The notes under the pieces are model-generated. The model had not been told where the DNA came from, did no database searches, and saw only the letters and a list, made by a program, of their open reading frames with translations. DNA of 64,000 nt from Lingula anatina (taxonomy: Eukaryota > Brachiopoda > Lingulata > Lingulida > Lingulidae), in NCBI RefSeq assembly GCF_001039355.2, contig NW_019776108.1:27225-91224 (forward strand), in the 5' to 3' direction. The number at the start of each line of letters is the position of its first letter. Within the stretch, counting starts at the first letter, position 1. The translations under genes were made by a program, and so were the position numbers. Below are positions 52,601-63,970 of the stretch, piece after piece.

Positions 52601-55036
52601 TTGTTTGTAAACAGTCAGTCATAAATTCTGCCCTGTTTCCAGATACGACACCTTCTGTGGTCTTTGATCCCAATGCTCCACATGCAGAAGGAGAGGAGGA
52701 GCAGGCGACGGAGCAGACACCTGAGCCACCCAAACCAACAAACCTGTGGATGGACTTTGAGACCTTTGTCAAGTGCTTCAAGTAAGTCAGAGGACATGTC
52801 AGTTATGTAAAATGTAAACAAAAAATAATCGATAAAGGAACATGAAAGCCAGGGTGCTGGGGAATGCCTAGGATGAATATTAAATGCTAAACCTTATTGA
52901 AATATGTTTATAAAAGCCTTAAAATTGAATTTAAAAAAATTTAAGTAGTATTTTTACATAAAGATTTAACAAAATTAAATATTAACAACTTTGTAGCAAT
53001 CATTTACTGATTATATACATATATATAAGCACATGTTTAACAACTTATATTTGAGAGAAATCTTTTTTTTTTTTTTTTCAGAACTATTTACATTTACCAC
53101 AAGCCCAATACATATGCATGTAACCACAAGTTTTCTGACTTAAAGGTATGTACATGTGCAGTCTTATTGTAGTTGGCAAGTAGGTTACTGATTAAGCTTA
53201 ATAGCTCATTTTCTTTTTGTGCATTAAAAAAAAGACAGTTATGTTAGTAAGATGATTTAGTAGTTTTAAAACTAGATGTGCACTTCATGAGTGAGGCATT
53301 GCAGATGCCCTTTAGTTCACCTTTTAAATTTTGATTAGGTCTTTTGAATTTTTGTCATCAGAAATGATAATGTATTTTGTTGTAGATGTTATAACTTTCA
53401 GTTTTAATAATTACACTGCTATGAATATTTAAAATGACATTACATTTACAAGTGTTTTAAACCCAGATGGGATGGTCTGGCCATTATGCATGCAAATTTT
53501 CCTGTAGCAAGTAAAAGTTATAATAGCTAGTATTGTTTTGGCTTATAGAAACTAGAAAGGCTGACAGCACAGGTTGGTAGATTGAGGAACTGTGTGATAG
53601 TTGTTAGTTGATGATGTGTTTATATTGATTCTTTTCAAACATTTAAAACAGTTTTGAACAGTTGTGTCTATATGTAACCTACTGACTGCTGTTTTATCTA
53701 TTTAACTGACTTCTGGAAATTGTAACATTTAACTGTTTATTGAGACCAGTAAAGTGTAATGAGATTTTTGATAATAACCATGGTAATGTTAATTTTATTT
53801 CAGTTGATGCATTTTCTTTTTGTTTGATATATGATTTTTGTTTTAAAAAAGTTATGTTCTAACAAATAACGGTTGTTTGAAACAAAGGATCTCAAAAGTA
53901 ACAAATTCAGCAATGTTAAATCAGTTCTCTAATATGCTTTATTTCTGTTGATGAAGTGATTTAATATTTTTATATTATGTTTTGTAACATCATTTGATTA
54001 ATGAGAGTGCCTCTAATTAACAAATTTTGATGTCCTTAATTACTATTTTTGAATGAAATTATTTATGAAACAAAAATTACTATTTTTGAATGAAATTATT
54101 TCTGAAACAAACCACTATACCAACAGTATTGGGAATTGATAAAGTAACTTGTAGATTTGAACTTTAAGAATATTTATTAAATAATTCAACTTTGTTATGC
54201 AGTGTTTCCTTTTTCAACTCGCAATTTTAAAGCTGGAAAGGTTTTCAGAATGATGTGCATGTAGAGAATGATGTGTGTGTATGTTCTTTAAAACCTGCAG
54301 TCATTTTATTTTGTTTACAATTTTATTTCAGTGAAATAGATATATTAATTAATATTTTCCTCAGCATCTGTCTTGATTGAAAGGAAAAAAGGACACAGAG
54401 AAGAAATGCTACTTTTTGTTCAACTCACTAAAAAAATCAGATTTCTATTTTTCAAGCAAGCTGTCTTCACTTACTGACTGTGTATAGTGTCTGATTTGGA
54501 TTAAAAAGTTGTTTTTAAATGTTCATTTAACATGTGTCATCACTTTGTTCAGTCCTTAGGGGCTCCAGTGGCTACACCATCTAAACAAGACAAGAAAGGG
54601 ACCCCGGTAAATGTCCTAGCTGTGTGCCACGTAGGACATAAACCCACTTTAGTCACACCAGCTACTGCCTGGCCTCTCACACAATGTTAACATATGTATG
54701 GCACTGAAACTGAGCTGAAAAAAGTCCCTATTCTTTATATATTAAGAACCAGTATCTAGTACATGATTTTAACAACTATCGGGGAAAAGCCAAATTTATA
54801 GCGAAAAATAAATAAATAAATAAATAAATCAAAATCTGAAAAGCCTCATTTCAGCTCAGGCAAAATAATATTTTTACATATTGGATAACAGTGATGGTGT
54901 GAGCATTTTAACCACTGACAATTTGATTTCAGACTTGAGCTTACAGAACCATATTTGATATGGGAGTGTCCAACATATAACTATGTTTTTATGATAACAC
55001 TTATAGATATTTAAACATCTTTATTCATTTATTCAT

Positions 55037-55067
<31 letters not shown>

Positions 55068-58000
55068 CTTTTACACAATCCAGAAGCTTCTTTTTTATCA
55101 TTATATTATCACTTTATGCACCATTGTGTTCAGTTGGAGTGTTTTGCACGGGTTTGGTTTTTCCTGTGTTTCAGAGTGTTGCACCAGCCAGCAGCACAAA
55201 AGGTGGCACTAAAGCTGCCCCCACCGCCGCCGTCACGGTAAATACTTCTGCTACATCTCTGGCTAGTCCCGGGCCTAGGGCTAAGCCTGGGCTCTCTCCA
55301 CAACCCTATCAAACTGCTAAAGTAGTGAGTAGAACCTCCTCTCTTTGTAGACTTTTTATTTATTTTGTTTTATTTATTTTATTTATTATTATTATTATTA
55401 TTATTTTTTTTTTTTGCAGACCTGTGTACCAAAATGCATGCTATGCATGGTGCATGGTTTTGTCTTTAAAACAAACACCTGTTTTAGATTTAAAAAAAAA
55501 GTTGGAATTTTTTTTGGGGGGGAAAATGCTATTTGTAAAAAAAGTGAAAACACTAGTTTTGATTCATAAACTGAACAGGATTTCAAACAAAAGTTTAGTC
55601 TCTGAAAGTTATCTGGTCTATTTCCTATCTCTTTACCAAATAGCTTATTTCTTTCTTATTTTAGTGAAATGCTATGCTAATGTTTTCTTGGTGTCATAGC
55701 TGCAGAATTCTACCTTAAATCTGTGTTTTATCACAAATTTCTTTGATGAAGTATTCTGCTTCTATTTAGTTTACTTTTGCTTATGCTTCCAATGGTGTTT
55801 GCTATACTTTATAGCTATGTTCTGACTTTTTAAAAAGAAATGTTTCTTTAAAAAACAACTGATTTCTTGATGATTTTCCTTCTGAGGTTTCCTTTATGTA
55901 GTTTTTTAGTGTTTATTACTTTTATTAAATCATAATTAATTTATAGAAATGAACTTAACTTTTTACTTCTCTTTTAGAAAAATGATGCATGCTATTGTTA
56001 CCCTTTTTGTATTTGTTTCATTTTAACTTACCAAAACAATTGCAATTTATAAGTTGTTATTATTAGTAGTGTTGTTTTGAGGGAAGGAACATTTTGTTTG
56101 GTTCATTTTTTGTTTTAAAATACATGTACACCGGTGCAATCATAATTTTTTTTTTGCCAACAGATAGTAGTTCCTAATTCAAGCACATTTTTAGCACAGT
56201 GGATGTTTAAAAAGGTTTTCTGGTGCTCTGGCAATTTGTTTAGATTATTTCAGGAGCAAAAAGAATTGAAAGATCAATGTTCTTGATTGCAGCAGATTGA
56301 TATATATTTATATGAGTTAAGAATTATACTTCATTGTTTTTCATTGTTTCCAGCCTGTATATGATGACAGAGCTCCACACTATATGTGTATCCTTTTTAT
56401 AGAACAGATATCTACACTACTTAGTTTTTGCATACATGTTTTCATTAACCACAACAAATCTTGTATTCATTTTCAAATCAAAACAGAAAAAATTGCAATA
56501 TGAAAAACTTAGTGTATTTTTAGGCTAAACAGACTCTTAACTCTTGGAAATAAAGGTACAGTAAGTTTAACAGTGATATAACTGCTGTTTGGTTAAGTCC
56601 TTAACAGTCTCTCAGTTGTTGACAATCTCAAGCCCAGTGAGATAGTGGTGTCCTTCTCCTCACTGTCCCGCTGGCATGATGCTCCACTGGAACCCAAAGA
56701 ATCCAAGACTTCAGTCAAAGGAGGAAAAGGAGATAAAGGAGGAGATGATGGTGCCAGTGTATTAGATGGTGAGTTGATCGCCTGCATAATAAATTGAGAA
56801 ATTATTTGAAATTATTGATAACCTTTCGGTACATTTTGCAGTGGTATACCATTCTCATTCTTTTTACAGTGATATCAAAACTTGCCTTGTGTTTCTAAAC
56901 TGAATTTTAGATGATGATTTCAATCTTATCTCACCAAGTTGTGCTGATTTCAAAAAACATTTTTTTTTCAAAAGATAAGTTTATACTGTGTGCAGTGCTT
57001 GTTGTTTGAAACTTGCATTTTATTTATATTTTGAACTCTCAGATGACTTTAGTGACCCGGGTAAGTGATTGGAGGTTATATACATGTTTCCTTTATGTCA
57101 GAACTCTTTTGTCCTGGTTTTAACCTCTTAAATATTTGTCTTAGACTAGACTTAGGTAGAAGCACTTGTTTCTGTGACTTGAAATCATTCTTTATTACTT
57201 AAGAATATTTAGAGTCTTTTGACTAGAATACCCTGTAACCCCTAATGCAAATTCTTTAATTGGAGATATACTTTGAAAGCTGATTTACAAGTCTAAGATG
57301 TAAAATGCAACCCTTATACACAGTTTGTTTAAATGGAAGTCTCAGAAACACCCCCCCCCCTACTTGTAAAAATGTTTTGCTAATACTAACAGGTGATATG
57401 TCCCTTGCAGGTTCCACCCACAAGGAGCCCACCCAGCCCACTCCTGCTCAGCCTGGGCTGCTGGTGGCTGAGCCCTACTCCTGGAAGAGTCTAGTCACTG
57501 GGCAGCCAATCCTGAGGCTCAAGACAACTGCCACTAAGGCTGCTGTGCTCACATTGCCTCCAGGGTAAGGGGATAAATATGATATGATATGATATGATAT
57601 GATATGATATGATATGATATATACAAAATGCTATGATGAAACTGTTGAAAACTTGCTGTGTTATAACTCATATTGTCTCAAATGTTTTGGAATGGATTGT
57701 TTCTTTGGTATGAACCTAAGCTTAAGAACATTATCTAACTGAAATGTTCACACAACTCGGACAAAAAATTTCTAGCCCAAGTTATGTGGAGTCTATAGTA
57801 TTTATCAAGATGTGTATATATGTGTACATCTTTTATTTTCTATTTGTTTTACATTACAGACGCCATGTGTTACGTTTCATGTTGACAGCCCCCCTAGGCT
57901 ACCACATCCACCTTAGTTCTTCTGTACAGTTTGNGGGTGATATGTCCCTTGCAGGTTCTACCCACAAGGAGCCCACCCAGCCCACTCCTGCTCAGCCTGG

Positions 58001-61000
58001 GCTGCTGGTGGCTGAGCCCTATTCCTGGAAGAGTCTAGTCACTGGGCAGCCAATCCTAAGGCTCAAGACAACTGCCACTAAGGCTGCTGTGCTCACGTTG
58101 CCTCCAGGGTAAGGGGATAAATATGATATGATATGATATATGATATGATATGATATGATATGATATGATATGATATATACAAAATGCTATGATGAAACTG
58201 TTGAAAACTTGCTGTCTTATAACTCATATTATTGTAAGTCCCAAATGTTTTTGGAATGGATTGTTTCTTTGGTATGAACCTAAGCTTAAGAACATTATCT
58301 AACTGAAATGTTCACACAACTCGGACAAAAAATTTCTAGCCCAAGTTATGTGGAGTCTATAGTATTTATCAAGATGTGTATATATGTGTACATCTTTTAT
58401 TTTCTATTTGTTTTACATTACAGACGCCATGTGTTACGTTTCATGTTGACAGCCCCCCTGGGCTACCACATCCACCTTAGTTCTTCTGTACAGTTTGTGT
58501 ATGGGGACGAGGAGACTGTCATGGAGAAACTGACAGCTGTAAGAACCTCTTGACCATTTTTATAGTCAACTTTGTTTCTTTGAATAATGAGATGTAATCC
58601 GTGAATGAGAGGATGAAGTCACTTGAATAAAAAAATGTGCCACAGATTTTTTAGATACTTAAAATTTATCTGTGGTATTGGACCTGACCTGTAAAAGATT
58701 TAAAACTATTAGGCTGTGATTTATTTTTAAAATTGAAGATGATTTGTATGTTGAGAAATCTAGACTTGTTCTGTAAAAGAATTATAAACAACTTTGATTT
58801 GACATATTATTTGAAGCTAACTACTATGTCCAAAATTTTCCCATTCATAAAGTGTTGACAAATTAGAACAATGACCATTATCCAATTTAAGCAACTGTTC
58901 CACTTCTAAATTGACCTTTGCAGGAGAGTTGCAGGTTTGTGGACAATGCTGTCCAGACAATGCAATTAATAGGCAAGTGCATTAACAATCTGAGTGATCC
59001 CTTGGCCTTTCATCAGAGCTATGAGGAGCTCAGTAACTGTCACTGTCCATACAGGAGTGTCAAGACCATCTCCAAAGTGAATCACTTCAAGGTGAGTCTG
59101 TGAGAAAACTTGCGTATTTATTGTTTGGATAAAAAGTTGTGCTCTGTGGATACTGTTTGCATTGCATTAAGAGAAATGATGGTGAATTGATGCTGATTGA
59201 GAATCAAGTGGTATTGAACACCTACATTGTGTGTGTACCTGTGTGTGTGTGTGTTTGTTTGTGTGTATGCAGTTAAGAGAAATTAAGTGTAACTTTTTGT
59301 TAACATGTTATGACTACCAATATAGAATGATATAAAAATAATATATATTCAAATATATATTTCAATTTTACTTTTAGTTGTTTAACGAGTCTCTGTACTC
59401 CATCCTGAGGAAAACTCTGCCAGCTGAACTTTTAACTCCTGAGATGGCTTTTGCTTGGAGGACCTTCAATTTTGATGCTACCACCAAGAATATACTGGGT
59501 CTTACCACAGGCAGCAGGCCAGGTTAGATATACTTTAGGGTTAATACAGCTGACACTCCATTACAACAATATCATTTCTTTCACACCAAGCACATATTTA
59601 TTTCTGTACCACAAGCAATTATTGTTATATTTATATCGGTTTCTTTTTTTCACATGAACATCTTTTTACCTAACTAGTTATGTTCAAGCAAAAATAGACA
59701 AGTAGACTGTCAATTTTAGTTATGCACTTGGTGTAACCTTACATGTCAGCACTGTTTCTGTACAGGTACAAGTGCAACCAGCCACAGGGGCTCTGCCAAG
59801 GAGAAGTCCAAGAAGCGTAAGTAGACACCATGATTGCAGCTTTCCAATTTTTCATTTGTATATCGATATGTATTCAGATAGACAGAACAATAGTGAATCT
59901 ATAGTATGATTTTTTCAGTGATCACTTGCAAATTGTCCAGGAACAGAATTATCTCTGATCTAAATGACATTGTGCAAATTCATTTTTAGTCATATAGAGT
60001 CATATAGTTGAGCTACAACTCCCAGAGTGGTTAAAAAAATAATTTGTGCAATAGTTGAGAGACAATTCCCGTTTGCTTTTAGAAAAAGAGGTGCAGGTGG
60101 AAAAGAACACACCAAGTAAATACCAGCAGATGATGACTACTTATTTTAGAACTTAGAATTGCTTACATAGCCATCGATACTCACAATGTAGTTGTTTTTT
60201 GTAAACATTTTAGTCAAACGCTTATTGATTTTTGCTATTAGTTATGAAGGCAGCGGCAGGTGCCTTTGGGACAAGTGGTGGGGACCCACTTAACGCTTCG
60301 TTAGCAGCTGCTTTATTAGCCAAAGGTTCATTAAGTCTTACTGCATTAGTGCACTGTGTTGTCACTGTTAGTTTGCCGTTACAGTGTTGTGCACTCATTT
60401 GTGAAAAAACCATAGACTACAGCATAACATATGGTAGAGCCATGCACTAGTATATATGCAAGTGTTGCTGATGTACATGTGTGTGGGGAGGAGGAAAGGG
60501 GTATAGTTGGCATATAGTTCAGTTATTAGCCAATATGCTGTGCTGGTGTATGTATTGTTAGGCAAGTGTAGTTAATTGATATTGTGCAGTGCAGTGTGAC
60601 AGGTGTCTTAATTGTTGGCATATAGTTGACATTGTGTGCCTCAAATGGCTGACAGCACAAGGGGTTGGGGGGGGGAGGTGCTCTTACACATATTGCTGAT
60701 TGAAAGGCAGCATAGCATCATTGCTTGTTTTTTGTGTCACTGATGTGTGTAATATGGTGTCAAGTGCCATTTGTCCATATGTGTGATATAACACAGTTGT
60801 TAGTTGTGAATAATATGGTCAAAAACCTACTAATATTGAGTGATTTCCTTTTGAATGGCAGAAACTGCTGAACTGGGTATGTACTGGGCATATTTCTACA
60901 GTCTGTCAGTGAAGAGTTTTTGACCCTGCGTTCACTGTTATCAGATCAGACATCTTTGATTAATTACATTTATATTATGAAAATAATTAGTTTTTGTTTA

Positions 61001-63970
61001 TAAAAAGAAATAAGATGAAAATTTTTTTATGCAAAAGAACTGGTCTGATTTCAGTGTTACATATACCTTACTTTTCTAAAATGGCTAAAAAGCCAATTCT
61101 GTGGTATTTCTTCTGACTATGAAACATTCCTCACTAACAGAAACAATCTGCACTTCCTTGAAAATGAAAACTCTTCAACTCAGAAAAAATCCTGGACCTT
61201 ATCTCATGAATTTAATATGGTATACCGAGTACAACTACATCTTGAAGAGCACTCTAGACTTATTATCTGCCACTGTTGACTTCCATAATGGTTTGTGAAT
61301 ACAATCCCATTAACCAATCTTCTTCTCTATTGGTGTTATATATTCTTTAACCATAATTCAATGCACATTAAAAAGTTTGCCTGAAGAACTCAAAGACTAG
61401 CCTTGTCTTGAGCCATGGTTGCTGTATTGTGTTTGTTGCTGTATGCATGACAAGTCACACTTCTTTGGCCACATTGGCTTCAATGCCATGATGTTTTCTG
61501 CAGTTTGGCACCAATACTAAATATTGTTCTCAGGTCAGTTTTAACCCTTCACCACTTATTCCTTTACAATATGAAATAGAACTGTTCTGAAGAAGAAAAA
61601 ATTATGGAAGGGATATGTGGTAAAGGGTTAAAGGGAATGTTGAGTATAAAATGATCATGATGTTAACAAGTATGGTTGTTCATTTTTATTTTACTGCATA
61701 AATGTAATTTCTGGATGTTGCTTGGGTAAACTATTTATTCTTAAAATGGTTTAGGATTTAATTTTAATTTCCTTTGTTCAATACTTTCTCCTAGCATGTC
61801 TCTGTTGTGAGGCTTGGGATTATTGTTTAAATTAATTGCTTTAAGTTGAGCATGCTTTGGGATAGGCTTCAGTGGCCTAATGCTTTGGGGATATTAACTG
61901 GTTGGGGAAAGGGTAAAAATTGGACAATGTGTATCTGTATATCTGCCTATAGAGATAAGGAACGATGTTTTACATTTGCAGGTGAGGTAGACAAGCAAAC
62001 TCCAGAAAACTGGCTTAACAGGTGGGTGTGCAATGATTTCATAGATTTGCTATATTGGAAAGGAAGTTAACAAGTATTGATTATTAGCATAAAATCTTTT
62101 TTTTTCTTAATCAGGATAATTGATAGAATACATTTATGTATATATTCAGAAACTTCATTCTGAACATGTCTTTTGATAGCTCATACAATCTGACAAATCT
62201 TCTTGGATCATTAAGGCAAAAGAGAAGGTTTGTGCTGGAGATTCTGTTTGTTTTTTCATTGCAGTACTATTATTGTATGTACAAAATATCCAAATGTTCC
62301 CCTTATTTACCCCTCAACTATACATTTTCTTGTAATCTATTCACCTTCTAAGTCCATGTTATGGTTTTATATACCTATATTTCAGAGGCCTTAGATTAAT
62401 ATCTGTATATATTGCCCATCACTGATGCATAAATGATATTATACCCAGATACTTTATATATTTCTGATGTTGTGTTGTAAACGTGTTGGAAATTCATTTG
62501 CTGTTGTGCTCCCATGTTTGGTGATGATAAACAGAACCTGTTAGGAAAGACAGACAAAAAAAATTCACCCTATTGATGTCAAATTTGAGTATCTTTATTT
62601 TAATGCACATTGTGAATTCTAAAAGCATTTTAAAGAAACACTAATCTAAATAAACATCATTCCCACTCACCCCCCCCCCCCCAAATGTTATGCAAATTTA
62701 TTCTACAGGATTAAAGCAGCTTTACTAATGCCTGAAGTAAAGATAAAAAATTGCCAATTTTATGACACTGATAATTTTCAAATATATTTCCCCTGCTATA
62801 GCCATTGAAAATTGAAAGATGATTTCATATTTATGTGGAGTATTATTTGAATCTGTGATCATCTTTCTTGAGGTTATTGTATCAATTTATGGTATTCCAG
62901 AGAGCCTACCCCAGAGGAGCATGTTGCCACCATAAAGCTCCAGAAAGGTTGGCGAGGGTGTTACGTGAGGAAGATACGGAATGCCAGGATGTCTGGGACA
63001 GAAGACCACCAGAAAGTTCTGGAACAGCTACAGAAGGCTTGGACCATTTTGGAACCCAACATGGAGCAGCATGGTCTTAACTTGTTCAGGTACAAAGACA
63101 TAATGATAATGATATGTTTTCTTATTTGATTTATTTTTCTTTATCCTGTTGTACACTCAGTCTGACATATTCTGCCTAAAACGGTGTTGCATTTATGACA
63201 GCAAAATTATATGCTGACAGTAATAGTGATTAGCAAATGAGTATAATTTGTATTAAGTTTCTTTAAAGTATTTACTATTTGAGGCAGGAATAAAGCAGGA
63301 TGCACTTACACATCATGGCTTTTATTCAGAAACATGAGTACTTTCAGTTTAAATCATGGTTTCAATCTGACTCCAGGGCCATGTTCAAAGCAGACCCAGA
63401 CCTGATGGAGAAGTACCCCTTCCATAAAGATGAGTGGAATAAGATCTCCTATGCTGACTACCAGGGCAGCTTCCCTGACCAGCCTGCTGGCACTTGGTTT
63501 GTGGTGTTCAGGTAGGTAACAGACAGTTGAAATTTGGATATTTCACTTGTGCATGTGCTGTTGTTTCATATGTATATTGAAAACTCTTTGTACATATGTA
63601 TGGTGATTATTTACAGGTCCTGTCAGTGAATTCAAATTTTCCCTTCATAATGTCAGAATTTAATGTAAATTTCAACAAAAAATGTGTTCAAGTTTGCTTT
63701 GATTGAGGCTGATGGAGGAAAAGAATGTTGGACTTGAACCTGATAATACATCTAATTGTGTTGTGTATCCCATTTGTGATTGTCATTCCATGGGTACTGT
63801 TTATATTTTTTTCCAGGGAGGTATTCTATGTGACAGAAGAAATGCTGGTGGTGCCTAAGATGTACTGTACTATACCTAACTGTCTGTTGAGGGTGGTGAA
63901 CAATGACACAAGAGAAGAGATCCCCAGGGTGTTCCAGAAGGTGGCACCTTTTGTCTACAAGAGAAACAGG
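34617..63970 (+). CDS. ADGB: Androglobin, 3'-partial, gene-level model from the canonical start
   Basis: Core exons: 34617-34687, 36119-36209, 38054-38104, 41510-41608, 42275-42355, 43568-43783, 44708-44847, 45352-45435, 45656-45802, 46788-46908, 47789-47912, 48154-48216, 48368-48477, 48856-49033, 49252-49345, 49615-49786, 51743-51853, 52142-52295, 52643-52781, 53082-53145, 56354-56387, 56616-56768, 57043-57060, 57393-57564, 58424-58538, 58924-59091, 59378-59522, 59766-59816, 61982-62021, 62901-63089, 63377-63511, 63817-63970. Every junction keeps frame. Probable optional exons are listed separately. This encodes about 1,200 residues of a family that is about 1,670 in human; the rest is to the right. 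Androglobin is a chimeric calpain-like/globin protein linked to flagella and ciliated cells. Alternative starts are the array exons at 10971-33059. Confidence 0.93.
36119..46908 (+). CDS. ADGB: Androglobin common N-terminal and calpain-like region (exons 2-10)
   Basis: The common acceptor at 36118 opens with AASIAAGSQVRQKIPLWPEW, the family hallmark (PLWPEWS-ADIN--KW in human). It is followed by a Lys/Glu microexon (38054-38104), DDPEGKIELPQSLKVDTWKR (41510 exon), FDLLSANEHLHDSE (42275 exon), LIRWIISEVTALW and WKPWEHIF (43568 exon), GKYAVKLYWM|GSWRKIFVDD with LFPFDEYDRLLLP (44708 exon) and CLTGWLPETIPLQ (45352 exon). These correspond to the calpain-like part of androglobin, including the VDD-LP block shared with calpains. 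There is no Cys at the calpain nucleophile position, so protease activity is unlikely. A following segment (45656-45802) extends past the human match at this place. Confidence 0.9.
38744..38797. repeat. (TA)n microsatellite
   Basis: About 27 TA units in the large intron 38105-41509. That intron otherwise shows no coding signal. Confidence 0.95.
41708..41880. mobile_element. 173-bp MITE with perfect terminal repeats and ATATT duplication
   Basis: Terminal inverted repeats CTGGGGTAGCGCTA are perfect over 14 bases and continue imperfectly. Both sides are flanked by ATATT, a 5-bp target duplication. There are no coding sequences. It sits in the androglobin intron 41609-42274. Confidence 0.82.
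45037..45113. repeat. (AATAC)n pentanucleotide tract
   Basis: About 15 perfect pentamer units in the intron 44848-45351. Confidence 0.97.
46616..46671. repeat. Poly-A tract with single N (assembly join)
   Basis: An A-rich run interrupted by one N at 46641. It probably marks an unresolved homopolymer or a contig join inside the intron 45803-46787. Confidence 0.9.
47137..47169 (+). CDS. ADGB: Candidate androglobin cassette microexon (33 bases)
   Basis: A pyrimidine-rich acceptor (ttgcattttcag) precedes 11 codons, DLEGKSDSWGT, and a gtaaga donor. Phase 0 on both sides, so inclusion or skipping between 46908 and 47789 keeps the frame. No counterpart recalled in human androglobin. Confidence 0.5.
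47789..52295 (+). CDS. ADGB: Androglobin charged linker and second conserved block
   Basis: Exons 47789-47912 and 48154-48216 encode a Lys/Glu/Asp-rich segment, the counterpart of the GKEGKE-type linker in human. Exons 48368-48477 to 49252-49345 return to conserved sequence: ELVVFASYVSSPKYPP, ADASERLRQSGLSHLFPHPV, TRSCPLEPPPPPEKIPAWKL (human has SHICSHPV, RSCPLV and PPWKLIRQKK), then EITSPFVNYKVSPVPIPTDV (human EISSPFLNY). Exons 49615-49786, 51743-51853 and 52142-52295 are Pro/Glu/Lys/Ser-rich and poorly conserved. The 49615 exon has two in-phase donors, at 49780 and 49786. Confidence 0.87.
50682..50711 (+). CDS. ADGB: Candidate androglobin cassette microexon (30 bases)
   Basis: A C/T-rich acceptor ending acatacag precedes ten codons, KSRSRTVRIV, and a consensus gtaagt donor. 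Phase 0 on both sides, between 49786 and 51743. The basic Ser/Arg peptide resembles the variable N-termini in composition. Confidence 0.5.
52643..59522 (+). CDS. ADGB: Androglobin permuted globin region
   Basis: Exon 52643-52781 ends TNLWMDFETFVKCFK (human IWLDFEDFCVCFQ), then IYIYHKP (53082 exon). Exons 56354 and 56616 join as HYMFVDNLKPSEIVVSFSSL, aligning without gap to human YYLFVDSLKP. The 57393 exon has PGLLVAEPYSWKSL; the 58424 exon has the LGYHIHLSSSVQFVYGDEE block. The 58924 exon carries the heme-pocket helices: Asn at the E7 position (codon 58945-58947), where I recall Gln in vertebrates, and the proximal F8 His (59041-59043, SNCHCPY). The 59378 exon holds helices G/H (LFNESLYSILRK, MAFAWRTFNFD). 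Helices A and B follow the IQ motif in androglobin, because the fold is circularly permuted. Confidence 0.88.
54553..54606 (+). CDS. ADGB: Candidate androglobin cassette exon (54 bases)
   Basis: Acceptor ttgttcag, 18 codons (SLGAPVATPSKQDKKGTP) and donor gtaaat; phase 0 both sides. It lies between exons 53082-53145 and 56354-56387, which align tightly to human without it, so it is an insertion that can be skipped. Confidence 0.5.
55175..55324 (+). CDS. ADGB: Candidate androglobin cassette exon with two donors
   Basis: Acceptor gtgtttcag, then SVAPASSTKGGTKAAPTAAVT to an in-phase donor at 55238 (gtaaat), or on through 29 more codons to a better donor gtgagt at 55325. All phase 0 (63 or 150 bases). 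Ala/Pro/Ser/Thr-rich, absent from the human alignment, probably alternatively spliced. The frame runs on past the donor into the intron by chance. Confidence 0.55.
57392..58497. repeat. Near-identical tandem copies around a single N; probable assembly artefact
   Basis: 57392-57933 and 57936-58497 carry the same exon (57393-57564 and 57937-58108, 172 bases each), the same intron and the start of the same next exon. They differ by silent single-base changes, a longer (GATAT)n tract and a small intronic insertion. The first copy of the second exon (57860-57933) is cut off at N 57934; the second copy (58424-58538) is complete. Using both copies of the 172-base exon would break the frame. The copies look like two alleles or overlapping contig ends joined by one N. 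Confidence 0.88.
57577..57622. repeat. (GATAT)n tract, first copy
   Basis: Pentamer tract directly after the 57564 donor. The duplicate copy at about 58122-58176 is longer and slightly irregular. Confidence 0.95.
59766..59816 (+). CDS. ADGB: Androglobin linker exon, phase-symmetric (51 bases)
   Basis: Acceptor ctgtacag and donor gtaagt. It takes one carried base in and leaves one out. Encodes GTSATSHRGSAKEKSKK, a basic Ser-rich linker between globin helix H and the IQ motif. It can be skipped without frame change. Confidence 0.7.
60083..60115 (+). CDS. ADGB: Candidate androglobin linker microexon (33 bases)
   Basis: Acceptor gcttttag, donor gtaaat, phase 1 both sides; encodes KEVQVEKNTP. 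One of four small phase-1 exons in a row here. Confidence 0.5.
60242..60325 (+). CDS. ADGB: Possible androglobin linker exon (84 bases)
   Basis: Acceptor tgctattag, then MKAAAGAFGTSGGDPLNASL and an Ala/Leu-rich stretch to a weak donor gttcat. It is G+C-rich relative to the intron and in phase 1 both ways. The donor is poor, so this is tentative. Confidence 0.33.
60862..60876 (+). CDS. ADGB: Candidate androglobin microexon (15 bases)
   Basis: Acceptor gaatggcag and donor gtatgt enclose 15 bases (KTAEL or ETAEL plus one base), phase 1 both sides. Tiny, so supported only by its sites and phase. Confidence 0.4.
61982..63970 (+). CDS. ADGB: Androglobin IQ motif, globin A/B helices and following region (3'-partial)
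   Basis: Exon 61982-62021 (EVDKQTPENWLN) leads into 62901-63089, with the calmodulin-binding IQ motif LQKGWRGCYVR at 62938-62970 (IQxxxRGxxxR pattern) followed by LEQLQKAWTILEPNMEQHGL, the globin A helix after the permutation point. Exon 63377-63511 (PDLMEKYPFHKDEWNKISYA, then GTWFVVFR) completes the B-side and matches human NSWFIVFRE. Exon 63817-63970 encodes VLRRVVNND-like sequence, here CLLRVVNNDTREEIPRVFQK, matching human HIVNNDTMEQVPKVFQK. The frame continues past 63970 after a gtgggt donor. Confidence 0.9.

Noticed and set aside
54039-54112. 37-bp direct repeat in a globin-region intron
   Set aside because: A simple local duplication of AT-rich sequence with no sign of function.
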